From positions 86,067 to 150,066 of the forward strand of contig MVAQ01000026.1 in the NCBI GenBank assembly GCA_014825775.1: a stretch of 64,000 nucleotides of DNA. Direction: 5' to 3'. The stretch's first letter is position 1; the number at the start of each line of letters is the position of its first letter. This DNA comes from Krasilnikovozyma curviuscula. Lineage: Eukaryota; Basidiomycota; Tremellomycetes; Cystofilobasidiales; Mrakiaceae. Position numbers and translations under genes: made by a program. This document shows, one piece after another, positions 42,106-52,959 of this stretch. The notes beneath the pieces are model-generated. The model was not told the DNA's origin. It saw only the letters and a program-made list of their open reading frames with translations, and searched no databases.

Positions 42106-42704
42106 AGCCGATCCCGCTCGTATTCAGCAGAGGTTCCTTGGGTATTCTGCTCAGGAAGAATGTGATAGCTGATGTGGTTGGAGGCCAACGTGTCTTCGAA
42201 AAAGCTCCAACTTGGAGGCAGAATTTCGAATCTCCGCCAGATCTCGAAACTTCTGCATGACGAAAGGAATCTTCGAGGGTCAGCAGTGTGCTCTGGTCCC
42301 AGAGCCGCCGGAACTCGCCAGGCAGTTCAGCTCCATTCTCCCCTGAGGGATGATGGAATACAGCGAGTCGGCATACTGGCCGGTCGACCAGAGACGGCGA
42401 GAGGACGCTGAGTTGGACAGCGGGGTGAAGCTTGCGTCAGGAGAGCTGAAAGGGATACAACCTGTGAAATGGATACAAAATCATGGTGTAGAGAAGACAC
42501 CACACTACAAGAGCAGCATGAGATATACAAGATAGTCCATGTATGTGTAGCCTCCATCTAGGAGCATCAGCGAGAGAGAAAGGCGATATCATCACATCAA
42601 AGCGCAACTTCGCCGATCACAGAAGTCAAGTCAGCACACTCTCCAAAAAGGAAGCAGCGAGTGAAAATCTACTCACAGAGAAAGAAAGCGCTGATCGGTA
42701 TTTA
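42106..42704. other. promoter of Hsp70 and 3' side of the sirtuin gene
   Basis: 599 nt between two minus-strand genes. Contains heat-shock elements; no TATA box was recognised and no gene seen. Confidence 0.55.
42246..42274 (-). promoter_or_regulatory. heat-shock elements upstream of Hsp70
   Basis: GAAACTTC at 42246-42253 and GAAAGGAATCTTC at 42262-42274 are inverted nGAAn units at 5-bp spacing, the binding pattern of the heat-shock factor. They lie about 140-170 nt upstream of the Hsp70 start. Both groups are read the same way on either strand apart from unit order. Confidence 0.6.
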
Positions 42705-45667
42705 TTACTTGAAAGATTTCCCACCCCGCACCTTGCGATCCATCAAGAACCAACTGAGCTTTCCCGCGCCGTCTCCGTCGACAGACATTGAAGTTACGGC
42801 ACCTGCACATGCACCTCCAGCAGCAGTAGCAGCAGCAACCAGCTCCTCAGCTTCAGTTTTTCTCTTCTTCTTAGGACTGGGCGACTGGGTTGGAGATCTC
42901 TCTGATGCCTCCGGTGCGATTTCCAAAGTCGTGAGTGCCGCCGGAGGAACGACAATATTTAGGGATGAAGTGCCCGTTTCATCAACCGCAGGTTCAAGGT
43001 CCAACTTCGACACAGCTTTGACGATGTTTGATGCTATAGGAGTTGGGAGCTCCAACAGACTTTGACCAACCTGCGGCTGCGACATTTTCTTTGGCGATTT
43101 CTTCGGCAGTACGCCTCTCGACCAAACTGTCTTTGGTTTCTTCTTCTTAGGCGTGGAAGGAGCGAATGGATGAATAACCTCCCCTGATGCTGCAGAAGAC
43201 GGTTCAATAAAAGGAGGGAACTCGTAGGATGGCGGTAATTGTAGCCGAGGAGCCGATGGTGAGGTCGACGGAACTTGATCGTCTAGTTTCTGGGACGGAG
43301 GTGGTGTAGGGAAAGCTTGAGAGTTCAGTTTCAGTGTGTGTGAGGGATTCTTGGACAACTTGACCGTGGCAAGAGTAGTGTTCAAAGGCGGTGATAACGT
43401 ATCTTCATTGCTCAGTGTCCTTGGACGCCTTGTACGAGGTTCATCTTCAACAACTTCAGTTGACACAGGTGATGGAGGGAAATTTTGTGTTCCAAAAGAC
43501 CACTGGAAAGGTGATGGCAGGCGTAGTTGCTCCTCAAGCATCCGTTGATCGTCTAGATCCTCAGAGGAGGTTGTCTCAGCAACAAACGTGGTGGTAATTG
43601 GAAGTGGATTTTCAAATTCAACAGGGTCTGAAACGATTGCTGCCTCGAAGGACGCCTCTGTTTCAGTGAAGAATTGAGAGCTCCACGAGAGCCGCTGAAG
43701 AGGCTGGACAGGGCGTGGTTGACTTAGAGCTGCTCCCTGCTCAGAGAGTGGAAAATGCGATGAAGATGCTAATGCTGGTATATTTGGATCTGGAGCTGAA
43801 GATATTTGAAAGGGTGGCGCCGATGGTCGACTACGTGGCTTCGTAGGAGTCAGAAGGGCTGAGGCTTCCGAAGCATCTTCTTCATACTCCGCCTCGAACA
43901 CAAATCCTTTGTTCATGTTTTCAGCCAACATGATTTTTTTTCGTTCAACCAAGGATGGAGGTGGGAGTGTAAGTGACGCTGTACTTGAATGTCCTGGTGG
44001 AATTGGGTGCTTAATCGTCCTCTTCTCCCTCTGGAGAATATCAGCGACCTAAAGAAAATATAGCCAAGCTCAAGTCAGTAAGCAGATCCGATAGAAACGG
44101 TTTACAAGAAATAAACAACTCACATGACGACCAAAGTCCTTTGTGGGACTGACGTTCTGGCAATCTGTCTCAATATACCTCGTCACAAACTGCTGCAAGT
44201 CTCCTTCAACCCAATAATCAAACATCCCTTCCCACTCCCTCTTCGGCTGAGGAAATGTTTTGTTCAACAAAATGACCAGTCCCTGTCGTCTCTGTGGCTT
44301 CTTCTTTTTCTTTGGTGGGGTCAGAGTATCCGACTGAGTGTACTCCGTCTCCAGCGATGGTACAACTTGTACACCTTCGTCGGCCCCTTCGACCGCTTCT
44401 TCGCCGTCTTCAGGATGAGGAGCATGAACCAACTTCGTAAACTCCTTCACAATCCTCCGCGTTCCCGGTATCAGAAGACTCGTTCCAGCGACGATCAGCG
44501 TGTTGACGCCCCTCCTCTTGAGATCCTTGGCGACGACCTTGCCGATCTGGGCAGCCAGGGGGTGCTCTTCTCCGTAGAGGACAATATCACCTCTCATTAG
44601 ACCGACAGAACGGGGTCGAAGTTCGCTGACTGAACGTAGTTCATGAGTTGAGATGCAGGAGAGGCAGTGCGTCGGTGGGTTGGAGGAATCGGTCTCGGTC
44701 GTGTCCCGGATTGGGAGTGAGAGACGGAATGGACAAAGTGGACATGCCAGATTTGTCAATAGACCATGGAGTGGGATTACTGTAGGGTTTTGCGGCTGCT
44801 GGGATGAAGAAGTTCTAAATTTCGTGGGCGTCGTGGTTGGTGTTGTTGAGATATGCTGAGCAGGAGAGGAGGGTGAAGGTGAAGGGAGAAGAGGCGTGGT
44901 GGATTTTGATTCCACGAGTTCGTTCATAGCAGGTGGGATTATCCTTTTCTTCCTTGGAGAAGGCGTCTTGATGGCCGGTGCAGGAATAAAGGTTGCGAGG
45001 CCAGCTTTGGACTCCAGCCCATCGATATCTGCACAAGATGAACAAGTCAGCACAAAGCAAGAGAAGCATAAACCGAGCCATTTCCCACGAACTCTGAGTG
45101 TAGCACCTCGCTATCTTTCCCTTCCCGTCGAGCCGGTGCTGCCACCTGTGGTACGGGGTCGCCTCAGCCGTTTCAAACGACACCGACATATCCTGAAGCA
45201 GAGCCAGATGTTGAGGTAGCAAAACAGGATCCTTTATTCATAATGACATAAAGGCAGTACATGTCAGCTTGAAACATACATAGGGTCGAAAGAAGATCCA
45301 AGCGGTTCGAAATTCTCACCACGAGCGCCTTTGTGTCCATTAACTCTCTTTCGTTCCCCCTCCAATCTGGTTCTTCCTCCCTCTGCTTCCCCCTTGCCTT
45401 CTTTCTCGAGTAAATACCATCTTCTGAAGACCTGAAGTCAGGAATACCAGCAGCGACGCTGATGCCTGCCCCTTGGACAAACACCATAGACTTTGGTCGA
45501 CAGCAGTTGAGTTGGTGGGCGAGGTGTCGCAGATGCTCTTCGTCCTGAGATATGGACTTGGGTAGAGAACCAGAAGCCTCTGCGTTGGGCGGACCGTGCA
45601 GGACGAGGTGTCGCATTGGTGGTGATACAGCCCGATCCAGGAGGGTGAGAGAGGGAGGCAGCGACAT
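42705..45667 (-). CDS. Sir2-family NAD-dependent deacetylase (Hst3/Hst4-like)
   Basis: Four exons (45667-45320, 45231-45093, 45028-44124, 44048-42705) give 911 residues. The sirtuin core is complete: VQGAGISVAAGIPDFRSSEDG (about 65-84) for NAD binding, TQNIDGLE at the exon 2/3 junction, catalytic His in VIPLHGLL, the zinc ligands CPLC and CLSC, and DIVLYGE, VAGTSLLIPG. Phylogenetically the fit is to Hst3/Hst4, which remove acetyl from histone H3 Lys56 after S phase. An insert of Ser/Thr/Pro-rich residues splits the core between TQN and LHG. After the core about 520 disordered residues follow, with PTKP, SPKKKRK and similar basic stretches that may be nuclear localisation signals. Tail function unknown. 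Confidence 0.85.
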
Positions 45668-45948
45668 TGGCGAGGAGGCGCCGAGACGTTACACACTCCA
45701 ACGAATTTTTTCAGAGTCCTATGTTGTAAATCTCAGTGCAAGAGGAGGGAAGGAAAAATTGTGTAGTTAGACTAGAGCAAATAAGGGCTTTCAGTTCAGT
45801 CTCAACGCAATGCTCTCAGCCAAAATATTGTGCGCAGCCGACTCTACTTATATTTCTCTTCACCTTTCCATCGATTCCAATGTAGCAATAGTCAGTACAA
45901 CAATATCATTGCTAGAAACATTCGATACTACCAATTTCAGTGCGTTCT

Positions 45949-47089
45949 TCAATAACACGCCGCAAACATCTCAATCTTGACCGACTCGACACGATTCTGC
46001 CATGCAGGGTACCGCGCGACGGCTTCGACGGCAACACGGTCACCAGGTCTAGCATACCTGACCACCGTACTGTTTTCACTTAAGGCATCGATGGTGACGG
46101 TGTGCTCTTTGACGTACTGTCCGCTGTGTTTAGGCATCGCATTCCATCAAGTCAACTAAACATACGCTTCCAAGGGAACAATTGGATCGCATGGACTTAC
46201 GCGTGGACATTGGTGATGATAATACTAGCTGATTCGGCTACCATTGACATTGCTACCGGTGAAGACGACGTTGCGATGTCGTCCCCGGTGTTGCTTTTTG
46301 GATTCCTAGGGCGAGAAGCTTGAGGTAACTGTGGACGAAGTAACAGAGCTCTGAAGTATGATGAAGAGTTCTCATAAGTCCCTACAGAGTTATGAGGCAG
46401 ATATATTCCTCGTTAGCAATTCATTTCACCGCGACGTCGAGAAATGAGAACCCACCATGATCCTGAGGGAAGTCTGAAGTTCCCTGATCCATGCTCCTAC
46501 TAGTAATTCTGATCCATTTCAGCCTAGGCCATTCTCTAATGCGTTCAGAGGCAAGGTACACTTCTTCCCGGTTCATGTACGTCTGCCTCTGCTGGCGAAA
46601 CGACACCGAGATCTTGCTGTCGTACGGTGCAAGGTCAAGGATCTGCATCGCGAGTTCTGTGGGCATAAATCGAGCGAGAAGCTAGTTGGGTCGAGGCGAA
46701 GAAGGATTACATGTGGGGGAACCATCAGGTCGTCGAGGCAGAATGAGTAGAAATCGAGGGTGTACATACTATTCGAGCTTCAACCGCCTGTTTGGGTGTT
46801 GGATACCATTCTCGACCTTGACTTTTCTCCTCGAAGTATGTGATGGGTGTAGAAGCCAGCGTGCTATCCGAGAAGAATACAGAAAAGCGGGAAAGAAGGC
46901 GTCTCTCAGCACTTTTCGCTCTCCGACCACGCAAGAAAATGGGAATATGCCTCACTTTAGCCTCTTGAACAATGCAGATATCATGTTCTCATGGAAGACG
47001 AGGATCCAGAAGGCGACTGGGAAGATTAGAAGCAGGAAGGAAAGGATGAGGAATGGTGACGCTGCTGGTGAGAGGAGTACCGATAGCAT
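45949..47089 (-). CDS. uncharacterised basidiomycete protein with ILDLA motif, probable N-terminal membrane helix
   Basis: Model: exons 47089-46956, 46768-46711, 46681-46456, 46381-46201 and 46123-45949, 257 residues. The last three exons are well supported. They carry MPTELAMQILDLAPYDSK, which resembles the F-box-like LPxELxxxILDLAxYW motif of a large basidiomycete family, and the C-terminal hallmark VVRYARPGDRVAVEAVARYP followed by AWQNRVESVKIEM. The first exon would give a strongly hydrophobic N-terminal segment (SPFLILSFLLLIFPVAFWIL). The second intron would be only 29 nt (46682-46710), below the usual minimum, so the 5' half is uncertain; an alternative 5' exon ending ...KQAVEARI with a perfect GTATGT donor exists. 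Function unknown. Confidence 0.5.
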
Positions 47090-47431
47090 AGAGCTATTGA
47101 GCTAGTTTGAAATCAGATTGTGAGGGCTAAAAGGATATGCAGGTGATGCAGACCTCTTTACCAGGACTAAAAGAAAATGGGAGACAGAAGATGGTGGTCG
47201 AAAGCAGCATTGTTTTCTTTCGTGCCAAACGGAAGGCGCATGCTTTCGAGGTCGCTTTCAGAAGCCAGGAACCAAACAGTTATAGGGAAGGATATGAGTA
47301 GACAAATAAACTGGAAAGATCGAGAAAACCTTCAAGGAAGTATAAGATAATTGAGAATCCCACCCTTGGAATCCATCGCACACGTATATAGAAACGCAGA
47401 GGAAAGGAAAACACAATAGTTAACAAGACTT
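47090..47431. other. intergenic region
   Basis: 342 nt between two minus-strand genes, nothing recognised. Confidence 0.45.
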
Positions 47432-49198
47432 CTAAGAGTAATTCGCATACGAATTTTGAGGTTGAGCCTATTAATCACAAGGAAGGAAAACAAGCGTCAG
47501 AGTAGACCAAGTGACGCCAGCAGAGCACAGCCCACCTCGTAATAAGGTGGAGGACCACCCCGTCTGAGATAGCTTCTCTTCTCATTCCCGGTCATTTTCA
47601 TCTCTCCATCTTGAATCGTCGTTACACCTAGCGGCAATCTGCTACCGCCGACAACCCCTTGATCCGTCATCACAACGTCTCTGATGCTCCTCACGGAAGC
47701 AGAGCTGTAACTATCATTTCTCTCATACCCTGGATAAGCAGACTGTTCTGACTGAGGGGGACGATGGAGGAGAACAGGTTGGTGGTTAACCGTCGATGAG
47801 GTGGGAATGGTGAGGAGATGGGGCTGAGGGATTGGCTGTCCCATGAAAGGGTCTAATGATGAGTTCATAGTTCGACTACGCTGCAGTCCTCTGTTGTTGA
47901 TACCGTCGATCGGAGACATCGTCCTGTCTGGAGGATTCCATTCATCACGTGCACTACCGGCTTCGTCCCAAGTGATTGCTCCATCAATGGATCTGACTCT
48001 GTGCTCGCCGACTGCGAAGAAGTCACCCATACCACCATCCTTACTGTTGAATGGTGGATCCAAATTTCTCAATCTACGTTTCTGACGACAACGGAGTAAG
48101 ATCGCGACCAGCACGACTAAGAGCAGAGCAGCAGCGGATCCTGCGGCAAGAGAGATGATGAATGATGGCTTTCTGTAGAATGGTTCTGAAGCATCGTGTA
48201 TGGTCAGAGTACCACTTGAGTTGTTTCCTGTTGAGCTTCCTGTTTGAGCTGTGACTGTCAACGGCGTGTTAGAGGTGGGAACAGCCGAGAGTGTTGCAGT
48301 TGGTGTGAATGCGTTACTTCCAGTGCTATCAATTGGCGAGGTGGTTCCAGTTGTGAGAGTGCTAGGGCTTATGAGAGACTCTGACGAATACGGAACGTTT
48401 GAGATACTTGAAGATGTTTTCGACAGTGAAGTTGGTGCGTCGAAGGACGAAGCACTCGACGTAGCTGTTATTGTTGTCACATCGGCGGCAGTAATGCTTC
48501 CGGAAGTTGAGACCGTTGGAGTAGAGGTGAAAGGGACAAGTAGAGATGAAATGAGGGGAGAAGTTTCGGCGGAAGAAGAGGTGGATAAAGGAATAGTAGC
48601 TGAACCGCCTGCGCTGGAGACACGCGTATAACGTTAGTCTCTAATGGAGATAGAGTAATCCAGAAACTTACGTAACTAAGCATTCTGAACTTCCATCATT
48701 GACAGTTAATTCTTCACTTTTTTCAGAGTTTCCAGACCCATCTGAAACGACGAAAGTCCTGCAACAGACATAATGAAATGTCATGCGATCACTCTCCTGG
48801 CTGAGGGTACACTTAACTCACACTATAGTTCCAGAAGTAACGTTTACATTCCAAATAACTGTATTAGAGCGGGTCAGTATCGCCATCACAGTCCAACACC
48901 GCTTCAAAAGTCACGCACAGCTTAGATCATCAGAGGCAGACAAAAGATCCAGACTGGTTGAAGAAAATTGAGCTTGGAGATTATAGGGAGCTGATAGTGA
49001 GGGGACGAATAATCAGCTAGAGAGTACAGCTCAGGGAAGAAATGCGGAGAGGCTCACGTGAGAGGGCGAGCCAGGAGATCGTTGCAGGTTCACATTGTGA
49101 TAACAACGGCTTCAGGGACCATTACCAATTAGTGACTGAAGTGAAGAAGGGCACAGAAAAAAAAGAAACCGTACTGGAGCATTGATGACCAAAGCCAT
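47432..49198 (-). CDS. single-pass cell-surface membrane protein, Ser/Thr-rich ectodomain
   Basis: Exons 49109-49058, 48990-48919, 48858-48822, 48758-48672, 48613-47536 and 47467-47432 are supported; a first exon at 49198-49175 is a guess. The N-terminal part (QCEPATISWLALSPPYNLQA, then IWNVNVTSGTIVTFVVSDGS and DGSSECL) matches a pattern common in basidiomycete surface proteins: a small Cys-containing beta domain. About 150 Ser/Thr-rich residues follow, likely O-mannosylated, then one transmembrane helix (FIISLAAGSAAALLLVVLVA) and a basic stop-transfer RCRQKRR. The cytoplasmic tail of about 170 residues ends in PPYYE and SYANYS, similar in plan to Mid2/Wsc-type stress sensors. A signal peptide is expected but the start is unresolved; MALVINAPVRFLFFLCPSSL would be one but is not in frame with the next exon. 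Confidence 0.6.
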
Positions 49199-49714
49199 CC
49201 GTCGAAAAACTTAAATCACACTCCGACTGGAATAGTCGAGCTCAGCCTTTGAAGTACGTTCAACACTAGGAGATACTTCATACCTGCCTGCAGTCTGGAG
49301 CCCTCTCGGAGGGGAGGAATTGGAAGCTATCACGTTCCAGCCAGTGATGGTTGGGAGGAACTCTGCCCCTGGAACAAATTCGAAACTTGTGATGCGAAAC
49401 AGCGATGGTGACGGTGGAGTCTGAAACTTTAGATCATTCATGCGAAAGTAGAGCTCTTTCTACTTCGGGCAAGGGATAGAGGCTGGAATATATACAGAGC
49501 AGCAGGTCAGGAATGCAATTGTCAGTAGCGAACCAAGCTCTACTGAGTTGCTTTTGTTTACACCCGCCACCAGTGCGTTGCGCCTCATCCCTTGTTGCGC
49601 GTCCAGAGAAGTTGGGTGGACCACTGTTTGCGATGACAGGAAGAGAAGTCTTTCAGGATCGATATTAACTACCATCAGGTCATTGATCATAATCATAAAG
49701 AAAGCAAAAATCTA
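49199..49714. other. intergenic region
   Basis: 516 nt. A minus-strand frame at 49441-49211 could hold a missed 5' exon of the surface-protein gene; no clear splice link was found. Confidence 0.4.
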
Positions 49715-52016
49715 TTACTCGTTCTTGATCTTCTTGAAGACAGTAACGTTCGTTCCGTCGCTGATCGTCTCGACTTCAGGTCGTAAGGTGTATCTTCCCA
49801 GCTTTGGAAGAGCAATCCTCCAGATAAACCACCAAACTGAGAAACAGAGTAAAACCGACGGGATAAGAAATCTGCGATGGTCGGTAAGATGTGAAAAGAA
49901 GCTACTCACAGACACCAACACCAAACACGGCAATTCCAATGACGTTGGACAGCCAGTAGGGCAGTGGAGGGGTATCTCCAACTCCTCCAGGAGGTCTCAA
50001 GAACGGAGCGACCAGCAGGAAACACGCTGCTGCCAAGAAGAAGAACGCGATGGGTAGCCAGACTGTCGCCATTAAAGAGGATACAGCGCAGAGAAGAATC
50101 GACATTAGTGGTTCACATGTATTTATAAGCATTTGAGAAAGCGAGAAACGCACTTTTGAAAGGGCGATTTATGTTCGGGAACTTCCAGCGAAGATAGAAA
50201 AGACCTAAAACAACGAACAGGTTGATGATCTGGCCGGGGTAGCCCTCCACATCCAAAATGAAGTTATACGCGATACCTGATGCAATGAAGCAGAAGCATA
50301 TCAGCTACTGTGTGAAGAAACCTTTCTAGAAACTTTGCACTCTCACCAGGCGGAGGAGCCAAAATCACAACCAGACTCGGGACGAAGTGGACCAGCAGTC
50401 CAGCGAAAGGGGAGTTGAACGGCCTGTTACTAGCCAGCAGCTTCGAGAATGGCAGCACACCTTCCTTCGCGAGCTCTTGGTTGACTCGGCTTTGGGCGAA
50501 GGTGACAGTCAGAACGTTTCCAAGGGCAGAGAGAGCGACGAAAACTGAGATAGCTTTCTTGGCGTTGGCATTGAAGACGGTACCGAAGAACGCTGATGCG
50601 ACCGTTAAGGAAGTCTTCTTGAGGACGGCCTGCGGCGATGGACAAAAGAGACAACTCAGCAAGCATAATTCGGACATCCAGTGCAGTTATCATCTTACTG
50701 GTGGTGTGGCAGCAAAGTAAGCGATGTTGGCCAAAAGATAGAAAACCCCACAGATAGTGAGTCCCAGGGGTCCTGCGATCTTGAGTGTCCTGACAGGGTT
50801 TTTCACTTCGTTTAAGACGAGATTCGCGTTAGACCAGCCTGCATAAGAGTTTAGAACCTTGAAGATGGCGTTGGCGTAGCTGTAACTGCTGTGTGAAGAG
50901 CCAGCGAAAGCATCTCTGAAAGCAGCGTGAGGATCGGCAACTTTTTCTTTTGAGATTCCACCTCCAAGAACAACCCAGCCAGTGACGATGATAAAGGTGA
51001 TCAAGAAGATTTTGACAAAGGTGAGGAAGTTCATCACTTTGATTCCGATTCCGGGCCTGATGGTATGTAGCGCCGTGACAAAGACTGCAGGGCAGAAACA
51101 TCGATGAGTACCTCAGCAAATGTAGAACAGTAATGGGTACATACCGATCACACCAACAGCAATTCCCCTTGCATTCCACTGTGTTGCTGTTACACCAGCT
51201 ATGTTATTCCAGCGATCAGTTCAGCAACTCGTCAAAATGCACGCGTGAGCAAGTGATCTTACCAGCAGCTAGGATGTTATTAGCGAAAACGATACAACCA
51301 GAGGCAGTGAATCCGAGGAAGATAGCGTTGAATGCAAAAAGTACCTTTTTTCCAACATTAAAAATCTCTCGTCAGGGACAACTAGCAAGCTCCCTTCAGG
51401 ACAACTGAGAACTCACCGTAGCAAGATACAGCGGCTTCTTGTACACCGCTTCCAAGTACACTTTTTCACCACCAGACCTTGGGAACATCGAACCTGAGAG
51501 ACTCCTGTCACATCAGCGCTGGCAACGAAACGTTGGGATCGAACTTCACTCACCCAGCTCGAGCCATACTAACAGACCAGCCATCGACAGGAAAAACCCG
51601 AACACCCATAGAAAAAGAGCTGCTCCAACGGATCCGACTTCATTAAGAATTGTTGCAGGTGTTGAGAAGATGCCTGTTCCAATGATGCGGCCCACGATGA
51701 GAAGCTAAATGATAGCGAAGCGATAACAAATTCAGTAACCAGTACCCCTATAGGCAGTAAGGATAGCAATAGAAGCAGGATATAACGGATTACTGACCGT
51801 CGTTGAGGTGATCCCCAAATGTCGACCAAGACCACCAGCCGTGTTCTGATCGAATGTCAAATTGCCTGGATGCACATCCTCGTCTGCCACAGGAGTGAAG
51901 GTATCGTTGTACTTCTCCCTGAGTCCAGTGTTCTTTTGATCATGCTCAGCTACAGTCGCAGTATCACCTTCACTGCTGTTGGACGAGTTGGAGAACCATA
52001 GTGGTAGACCGACCAT
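49715..52016 (-). CDS. APC-superfamily amino-acid permease (LAT / Mup1 methionine-permease-like)
   Basis: Ten exons (52016-51798, 51704-51554, 51493-51417, 51345-51263, 51197-51145, 51084-50699, 50629-50348, 50276-50154, 50060-49910, 49836-49715) give 548 residues with about 12 transmembrane helices. The first helix holds the substrate-binding turn VGRIIGTGIFSTPATIL, typical of the L-type amino-acid transporter group including yeast Mup1. Other conserved parts: WSNANLVLNEVKNPVRTLKI, FGTVFNANAKKAISVFVALS and SRVNQELAKEGVLPFS. It probably imports methionine or other neutral amino acids across the plasma membrane. The cytosolic N-terminus of about 70 residues is Asn/Ser-rich and carries ubiquitinable lysines, the usual site for arrestin-driven endocytosis (inference). 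Confidence 0.85.
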
Positions 52017-52959
52017 TTTGGTAGATGGAGGGTCTCGGATGGGGGAAAGTGGAGATGATCTGGCTGGCGGGTGGTGGTATGAGGCTAAGAAGAGTGGGGG
52101 TTGAGTACTGATGTGTGCTTATGACCATCGATTTGAGAAAAGACGCTAAAAAGCCAAATTTTCGGGAATGTAAACAAAGAGAATGGTGTCAACAAGATGC
52201 GGATCGCGACATTTTTGGTGGCGGGAGATGAAGAGCAACCGCAGGTTAGAGAAATGACGGCGGAACGAGATGTCAACCTATTAATAGGCTTGCTTGGAGG
52301 GAAGACGATGATGAAAGGGCGCGTCAAGGCAACAAAGTAGAGGGAAGAAAGGATGGGATCCATAATTACTACCAATGGCTCACTTGTGAGGAGCAGTAAT
52401 ATTTCTTTCGTCAACAGAACGAAAAGTGAGAAATCGAAAGGATGAGAGAGAGCAGTGTCGTTGTCCCCTGGACCAAGTCCTAGTACCCGGAGGTTCGTCT
52501 TGTTGTGACGTCAGGTCAGAAGCCCTGACTCAATCAAGTGTGCTGATGCTGCCTGCATTCGTTCTCTCCAACAAAAGGCGTCAAGCGAAGAAAAAAAAAA
52601 AAAGGACATCGATAAAGCCATTTAATAGAGAGAGAGAAACGAACGACTGTTTTGACTAAAGAAGCGAGAGTGCCAGCTGCATTCAAGATTTGACACGGCA
52701 GTAGCGTCTTGAACGAAAAGGGAGAAAACAAGTGACGAAACAAAATGAGTATGGGGTAGAACAAGTAGTACGTCGTTATATTCAATGTCTAGTTGTCGTA
52801 CCAAGAAAAGCAGAGGAGAGTATATTGTTTGGTTTAAAGATGTCGATGCAAGGTAGAAAGAACAAATTTTGATTCAAGGATGATACAGTAGTTAAGAGAT
52901 TTGAGAGCATTACCGCATTTGTTTTGGTATTGATGTTATGGAGGGAGGTTCCCTTAGGG
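52017..52959. other. intergenic region
   Basis: 943 nt: promoter of the permease and 3' side of VTS1. A poly-A run at 52588-52601. No gene seen. Confidence 0.5.
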
